64,000 nucleotides of DNA from Spirochaetaceae bacterium. Lineage in GTDB: Bacteria > Spirochaetota > Spirochaetia > Treponematales > Rectinemataceae. Numbering within the stretch: position 1 is the stretch's first letter; the number at the start of each line of letters is the position of its first letter. The translations under genes were made by a program, and so were the position numbers. Below the pieces are notes generated by a model. It searched no databases and was not told where the DNA came from. It saw only the letters and a program-made list of their open reading frames with translations. Shown here in pieces: positions 59,408 through 64,000 of the stretch. The DNA lies in contig JANYKC010000082.1 in assembly GCA_025358255.1 (NCBI GenBank), positions 1-64,000 of the forward strand. Direction: 5' to 3'.

Positions 59408-60781
59408 ATGGAATCAATTGATGCTGTTCTTGGTCGCATGCGCAAAAACGACACGGCGCCGGCGCTTTTTTGGCGTGATAGGGAATACTCGTACAGCCAA
59501 TTCATGGCCCTCGTAGATGCATGGACCGTGAGCCTGGTGGAAAAAGGGATCGGGAAAGGCGTCGTTTGCGGAGTGCTGGGCGAATTTTCGCCGCAAATCT
59601 GCGCTTTGTTCTTCGCATTGATGAAGGTCCGGGCCATCCTGGTGCCTTTCAGCCATGCCGCTGAACCTGAGATGCCCGCATTCATCGCATTGGCGGGAGT
59701 CCAGAAACTGTTCAGGTTCAACGCCGATGATGAATGGACTCTCGAATCCTTCTCGGACGCGGTGCCAAACGATCTCGTCACCGGTTTCCTTCAACGAAAC
59801 GAGCCGGGACTCATAGTGTTCACCTCGGGTTCCACCGGGAAGCCCAAGGGAATCCTGCACGATTGCGAACTGGTGATGCGGAAATTCGTAAGCGAGCGTG
59901 AAGGATGGCGAACCTGCCTCTTCCTGATGATAGACCATTTCGGTGGCTTCAATACATTCCTTTCGACCTTCGCCTACGGTGGGGTGGCCGTATGCCTCCC
60001 GCAGCGGACGGCGGAGGCAGTATGCCGGGCCATCGAGCAATCCAAAGCCACATTGCTGCCAACGACCCCGACATTCCTCAATCTCCTGATCGCCTCCGGC
60101 ACGTATCGGAGTTTCGACCTTTCGTCGATCAAGCTGATTTCCTACGGTACGGAGCTCATGCCTGAAGCGACCTTGAGCAAGGTGCAGTCAATATTCCCCA
60201 ATGCCCAGTTCAAGCAGACATACGGCCTCTCCGAGCTTGGCGTGTTGCGGTCAAAATCCGAGAACGACGGTTCCGTTTGGGTGCGCGTCGGAGGAACGGG
60301 ATTTGAGAGCAAGATAATCGACGGAATACTCTGGGTCCGCTCGGAAGCCAATATGGTAGGCTACCTGAACGCCCCTAGCCCCTTCGACGCCGAAGGCTGG
60401 ATGTGCACTGGCGATGAGGTCGAGGTCAAGGGCGAGTACATTCGCTTCCTCGGACGCAAATCGGAGATCATCAACGTTGGCGGCCAGAAAGTCTTCCCGA
60501 TCGAGGTGGAGACCGTGCTCCTGCAGGATCCCAACGTGAGGGAGGCGACCGTCTTCGGTGTCAAGCATTCCCTCATGGGCCAGGTCGCGCATGCGCGCAT
60601 TTCCCTGCACGAGCCCGAGGAGCAAGGCGCACTGACCGAAAGGCTGAGGAAGCTCTGCTTGTCCCAATTGGTCAAGTACAAGGTGCCAATGCGCTTCGTT
60701 GTCGTCGAAGAGGATTCACAGCATGGCACCCGGTTCAAGAAGCTGCGTCAGGGCTTTGACGGCGAAAAGGCCAATCCATGA
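59408..60781 (+). CDS. AMP-forming acyl-CoA/ACP ligase
   Basis: A 457-residue ANL-superfamily enzyme. The phosphate loop FTSGSTGKPKG, QTYGLSELG, MCTGDEVEV, the hinge RKSEIINVGGQKVFP and a late lysine in GTRFKKLR are all present, so adenylation should work. It is shorter than typical fatty acyl ligases and close in size to those that load carrier proteins. It would activate a small carboxylic acid and pass it to CoA or the carrier protein. It ends in an ATGA overlap with the GNAT gene. Confidence 0.88.
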   Translation: MESIDAVLGRMRKNDTAPALFWRDREYSYSQFMALVDAWTVSLVEKGIGKGVVCGVLGEFSPQICALFFALMKVRAILVPFSHAAEPEMPAFIALAGVQKLFRFNADDEWTLESFSDAVPNDLVTGFLQRNEPGLIVFTSGSTGKPKGILHDCELVMRKFVSEREGWRTCLFLMIDHFGGFNTFLSTFAYGGVAVCLPQRTAEAVCRAIEQSKATLLPTTPTFLNLLIASGTYRSFDLSSIKLISYGTELMPEATLSKVQSIFPNAQFKQTYGLSELGVLRSKSENDGSVWVRVGGTGFESKIIDGILWVRSEANMVGYLNAPSPFDAEGWMCTGDEVEVKGEYIRFLGRKSEIINVGGQKVFPIEVETVLLQDPNVREATVFGVKHSLMGQVAHARISLHEPEEQGALTERLRKLCLSQLVKYKVPMRFVVVEEDSQHGTRFKKLRQGFDGEKANP

Positions 60782-61392
60782 AGGTGAGGCTGGCCAATCG
60801 CAACGACGCGCCATGTCTGGCGGAATTGCATGAACAAAGCTCCGCCAAGCAGCCCGGCGGATTCATGTTCCGCCTCGGGCGGAAATTCCTCTCGAAATAC
60901 TATCGCTTCCTCATCGATGATGGCAGCAGCCTGATCCTTTGCGCGACGGATGACTCCGGTCGACTTATCGGCTTCGTTGCCGGCGCCCTTGACGCCGAGG
61001 GCCGGATGGAAAGCCTCAAGAAAAGAAGGCTGCAGCTCTTTTTGGCATCCCTTCCCGCGCTGCTGCGCCATCCAAGCCTCATACGCGAAGTTCTGGCGAG
61101 GCAGAATTCCGAATCGGTGGATGAGTCCGGCACCGGATACGTGGTCCAGGCAGGGGCTCATGAGGAATTCTGGGCCTGGATACCCGAGCATAACGGGGGC
61201 GGTGCGATAGAATTGCACTTGAAGTGGCTTTCCCTTATGCGGCTTCTTGGCGCAGAGACCATAAGCGGCGAGGTCGACAAGGTGAATGACGCGATCATGA
61301 GGACCCATCGAATGCTCGGAGCGAAGGTCGTCAAGGAATTCGTCACCCCCGACGGGCGGGAACGCGTCCTCATCCAATATCGATTGAAGTAA
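60778..61392 (+). CDS. GNAT N-acyltransferase, amino-sugar acylation candidate
   Basis: A 204-residue GNAT-fold protein. MKVRLANRNDAPCLAELHEQ opens the fold and LILCATDDSGRLIGFVAGAL is the core strand pair. The usual Q/RxxGxG acetyl-CoA loop is not visible; instead there is an insertion LQLFLASLPALLRHPSLIRE. The ending VNDAIMRTHRMLGAKVVKEF is typical of GNATs that act on sugars. Loss of the canonical loop and the insertion may mean a different acyl donor, such as the carrier protein made by the same operon (inference). Confidence 0.72.
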   Translation: MKVRLANRNDAPCLAELHEQSSAKQPGGFMFRLGRKFLSKYYRFLIDDGSSLILCATDDSGRLIGFVAGALDAEGRMESLKKRRLQLFLASLPALLRHPSLIREVLARQNSESVDESGTGYVVQAGAHEEFWAWIPEHNGGGAIELHLKWLSLMRLLGAETISGEVDKVNDAIMRTHRMLGAKVVKEFVTPDGRERVLIQYRLK

Positions 61393-61467
61393 GCCACGGC
61401 CAAATAGCTAGCATTTTCCCGTACCTTCGCATTTCATAAGCCCCCAAGTTCCAACGGAGGAGACGAC

Positions 61468-62628
61468 ATGGCAGCGGAATCCAGCATTTGGAAAGTCCAG
61501 CTTTTCAAGCTCAATTACGATGAACGCGAATACAAGGCAGCCCAGGAGACGCTCGAATCCGGCTGGATAACGATGGGGCAGCGCACCCTGGATTTTGAGG
61601 AAGCCTATGCCAAGCTGCTTGGCGAAGGCTCGAAATGCATCGCCGTCTCGAATGGCACCGCTGCCCTTCATATCGCCGTGCTTGCCGCAGGGGTCCTTCC
61701 CGGCGACGAGGTGATCGTACCCTCCCTCACCTTCATCGCGGACCTCAATTCGGTCACCGTCTCCGGTGGCAAAGTGGTTCTATGCGACGTCACCTCAAAG
61801 GCCGATTGGGCGATGGATCCTGCGGACATCGAGCGCAAGATCACCAAGAAAACGAAAGCCGTGATGATCGTACATTACGCGGGCTATGCGTGCGACATGG
61901 AAGCGATCATGGATGTCTGCAAGCGGCATGACCTCAAGCTTATCGAGGACTGCGCCCATGCGCCCGGAGCCGACTACAAAGGCAGGAAGCTGGGTACTTT
62001 CGGGGATATCGCCGCATGGAGCTTCTTCTCGAACAAGAATCTCGCGGTTGGCGAAGGCGGAATGATCTCGATGCGGGACCCCGGACTTCACCAGAAGTGC
62101 AAGAACCTCCGGTCCCATGGCATGACGGTGGCGAGTTTTGACCGAATGAAGGGTCGTGCGGTCTCGTACGATGTTCTTGAAGCCGGGTTCAATTACCGGA
62201 TCGATGAAGTAAGGTCCGCGCTCGGGCTGGTCCAGCTCTCGAAGCTCGCGGGATCCAACCTGCGGCGCAAGGAACTGACCCTGAGGTACTTCATGCGCCT
62301 GGATGCGATGAAGGGCCTTTCAGTACCCTTCCGCAAGTTCAACCGTGGACTTCCCTCCTACCATATAATGCCCGTGCTGCTCGACGAAAAAATGGATCGT
62401 GCGAGGATAATCGAGGTGCTGAAGGAGGACGGGGTGCAGACAAGCATCCATTATCCCTCCATACAGTCGTTCACCGCTTACAAGAGCCATGTGGGTCCGA
62501 CGCCTGAGTCCGAGTATATAAGTGACCATGAGCTTACCCTTCCGCTCTATCCGACGATGACAGACGCCGACGTGGACCTTGTGTGCGCGTCGCTTGAGCG
62601 AGCCTTGCCGCTCGCTCGCCAGGGGTAG
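61468..62628 (+). CDS. DegT/DnrJ family aminotransferase (PglE-like candidate)
   Basis: A 386-residue PLP aminotransferase. It shows ETLESGWITMGQRTLDFEEA, VSNGTAALHIAVLAAGVLPG, VPSLTFIADLNSVTVSGG and LIEDCAHAPGADYKG, and the PLP lysine is in WSFFSNKNLAVGEGG near residue 190. It lies between a GNAT and a UDP-HexNAc 4,6-dehydratase, so it should aminate the 4-keto sugar that enzyme makes, as PglE does in bacillosamine synthesis. GGAGGAG precedes the ATG. A 75-bp gap separates it from the acyl module. Confidence 0.86.
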   Translation: MAAESSIWKVQLFKLNYDEREYKAAQETLESGWITMGQRTLDFEEAYAKLLGEGSKCIAVSNGTAALHIAVLAAGVLPGDEVIVPSLTFIADLNSVTVSGGKVVLCDVTSKADWAMDPADIERKITKKTKAVMIVHYAGYACDMEAIMDVCKRHDLKLIEDCAHAPGADYKGRKLGTFGDIAAWSFFSNKNLAVGEGGMISMRDPGLHQKCKNLRSHGMTVASFDRMKGRAVSYDVLEAGFNYRIDEVRSALGLVQLSKLAGSNLRRKELTLRYFMRLDAMKGLSVPFRKFNRGLPSYHIMPVLLDEKMDRARIIEVLKEDGVQTSIHYPSIQSFTAYKSHVGPTPESEYISDHELTLPLYPTMTDADVDLVCASLERALPLARQG

Positions 62629-62634
62629 TCGGGC

Positions 62635-63825
62635 ATGGACTTCATCCTCGATCTTATCGGCAGGGACCGAGAACTTTTTTCGACCGATGTCCATGCGAAC
62701 GAAAAGGAACTCTCCCGGATTGTCGCAGGATCGACTTTCCTCGTGATCGGCGGCGCAGGGTCGATAGGCCAGGCCGTGACGCGCGAAATTTTCCGCAGGA
62801 ATCCGCGGCGGCTCCATGTCGTGGATATCTCGGAAAACAACATGGTGGAGCTTGTCAGGGACCTCAGGTCCTCGATCGGCTATATCGAAGGTGAATTCGC
62901 CACGTTCGCGATCGATGCGGGCTCCGCCATTTTCGACGCATTCTTCGAAGACGGGCCTGGATATGATTACGTCCTCAACCTGTCGGCACTGAAGCATGTG
63001 AGAAGCGAAAAAGATCCTTGGACCTTGATGCGCCTGGTCGACGTCAATGTTTTCAATACTGAGAAGACAATGATGCAGGCGAAGGCCAAGGGATCCTCCA
63101 GGTATTTCTGCGTCTCCACAGACAAGGCGGCCAACCCCGTCAACATGATGGGCGCGTCGAAACGCATCATGGAGATGTTCCTCATGCGGCGCAGCCTCGA
63201 GATGCCGGTTTCGACCGCTCGCTTCGCGAATGTGGCATTTTCGGACGGAAGTCTTCTTTTCGGTTTCAACCGCCGAATGGAAAAAGAGCAGCCGCTTTCG
63301 GCGCCTAATGACGTCCGCAGGTATTTCGTGACGCCCAAAGAGTCAGGGGAGCTCTGCCTCATGTCCTGCCTCCTCGGCGAAAACCGGGACGTTTTTTTCC
63401 CTAAGCTCGACCATGACCTGAATCTCATCACCTTCAGCGAGATAGCCGAAAGGTACCTTCGAAGGATTGGCTACGAGCCGGTCCCCTGCGCATCGGAGGA
63501 AGAGGCGCGGGGGCGGGTGCAGGAACTAAAGGCACAGCATAAATGGCCAGTGCATTTTTTCGCAAGCGATACCACCGGCGAGAAGGACTTCGAGGAATTT
63601 TTCATGGAAGGCGAAAAGCTGGATATGGCCAGGTTCGGCTCGGTGGGTGTCATAAAGAACGAGGCTCGTTATGACGAGGCAAGGCTTGCAAGGTTCGAAG
63701 CCCGAATCGCCGAACTGAAGACCATTGGAAAGTGGACTCGAGGCGACCTTATCGACCTATTCAACGAGATGATTCCCGATTTCAACCATAGGGAAACCGG
63801 AAAGTTCTTGGACGGGAGAATGTAG
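62635..63825 (+). CDS. UDP-N-acetylglucosamine 4,6-dehydratase-like (PglF/CapD catalytic domain)
   Basis: A 396-residue soluble SDR of the polysaccharide biosynthesis family. FLVIGGAGSIGQAVTREIFR is the cofactor loop. STDKAANPVNMMGASKR is the hallmark of this group, with methionine in place of the catalytic tyrosine (M-x3-K). It lacks the N-terminal membrane domain of PglF/WbpM. The C-terminal half (after about 260) is less typical. It would give the 4-keto-6-deoxy UDP-HexNAc used by the aminotransferase just upstream. The next gene starts directly after its stop. Confidence 0.85.
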   Translation: MDFILDLIGRDRELFSTDVHANEKELSRIVAGSTFLVIGGAGSIGQAVTREIFRRNPRRLHVVDISENNMVELVRDLRSSIGYIEGEFATFAIDAGSAIFDAFFEDGPGYDYVLNLSALKHVRSEKDPWTLMRLVDVNVFNTEKTMMQAKAKGSSRYFCVSTDKAANPVNMMGASKRIMEMFLMRRSLEMPVSTARFANVAFSDGSLLFGFNRRMEKEQPLSAPNDVRRYFVTPKESGELCLMSCLLGENRDVFFPKLDHDLNLITFSEIAERYLRRIGYEPVPCASEEEARGRVQELKAQHKWPVHFFASDTTGEKDFEEFFMEGEKLDMARFGSVGVIKNEARYDEARLARFEARIAELKTIGKWTRGDLIDLFNEMIPDFNHRETGKFLDGRM

Positions 63826-64000
63826 ATGGCGAGACTATTCGATATCATTTTCTCCTTGATCGCGATGGTCATCCTTTTCCCATTCATGCTGCCCATCATG
63901 ATCGCGCTCAAGCTCAGCGGCGAGCACTATGTTTTCTACTTGCAGCCGAGGGTCGGGAAGGGCGGGAGGGATTTCAGGGTTTTCAAGTTCGCCACAATGC
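63826..64000 (+). CDS. Initiating sugar phosphotransferase, PglC-like, cut by window edge
   Basis: 58 codons are visible. ARLFDIIFSLIAMVILFPFM is a membrane re-entrant helix, followed by KLSGEHYVFYLQPRVGKGG and RVFKFATM, the beginning of the bacterial sugar transferase domain as in PglC. It lacks the WbaP-type N-terminal region. Together with the dehydratase, aminotransferase and GNAT upstream it forms a PglF-PglE-acyltransferase-PglC set, which would link the modified sugar to undecaprenyl phosphate. The rest lies beyond the right edge. Confidence 0.85.
   Translation, partial: MARLFDIIFSLIAMVILFPFMLPIMIALKLSGEHYVFYLQPRVGKGGRDFRVFKFATM

Noticed and set aside
1..64000. CRISPR array or toxin-antitoxin pair
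   Set aside because: No regularly spaced direct repeats were seen, and no small paired genes of known toxin families are present, including near tldD where one might be expected.

Overview
The window is a GC-rich bacterial chromosome segment from a diderm. My best guess is a spirochaete of the Treponema/Spirochaeta type, based on the general look of the proteins, receiver-domain proteins with excisionase-like helix-turn-helix domains, and a sigma factor gene behind a sigma-54 promoter. That guess rests on family resemblance only and is held at about 50%. Outer-membrane and surface-glycan genes support a diderm. GTG and TTG starts are common, and most genes sit in operons with 1-11 bp overlaps.

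Layout. 1-1165: decayed DNA, with the 5' end of a transposase running off the left edge and a frameshifted radical-SAM pseudogene. 1297-10139: housekeeping genes (TrpB2-type tryptophan synthase, metK, an NlpC/P60 protein with a barrel-like C-terminus, glpK) and a small operon of an adenosine-specific-kinase family protein, a histidine phosphatase, a beta-hydroxyacid dehydrogenase and a DUF2804 protein. 10215-13163: thyX with a PHP protein that lacks a core motif, a UPF0158-GNAT fusion and an alkyltransferase-like DNA-repair protein. 13214-18372: a palindromic operator candidate, then fabD-fabG-fabF-glgX. 19087-20365: a sigma-70-type sigma factor behind a textbook -24/-12 promoter. 20596-23354: tldD/pmbA pair. 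23421-23730: tRNA-Gly(CCC) with promoter, terminator, an inverted piece of its own 3' end and a Y-shaped GC-rich palindrome. 23818-28684: a secreted phosphatase, a receiver-domain/acylphosphatase operon and tex.

28963-64000 is one long surface-glycan locus, all on the + strand. It opens with a winged-helix regulator and WbaP and holds two flippases, two polymerase-like proteins, about eight glycosyltransferases, two initiating phosphoglycosyl transferases (the second cut by the right edge), and enzymes for dTDP-3-amino-3,6-dideoxyhexose, GDP-6-deoxymannose derivatives including a perosamine-type amino sugar, ManNAc, and a UDP-bacillosamine-type sugar.

The most unusual part is 55966-61392. 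Inside the sugar locus lies a self-contained acyl-chain pathway: holo-ACP synthase, a divergent acyl carrier protein, a ketoreductase, a metallo-beta-lactamase-fold hydrolase, a KAS III, an AMP-forming acyl ligase and a GNAT. An aminotransferase, a UDP-HexNAc 4,6-dehydratase and a PglC-like transferase follow directly. The simplest reading is a pathway that builds a short acyl group on a dedicated carrier protein and puts it on an amino sugar. A 3-hydroxyacyl-CoA dehydrogenase inside the dTDP-amino-sugar cassette (41139) hints that a second sugar here may also carry a hydroxyacyl group.
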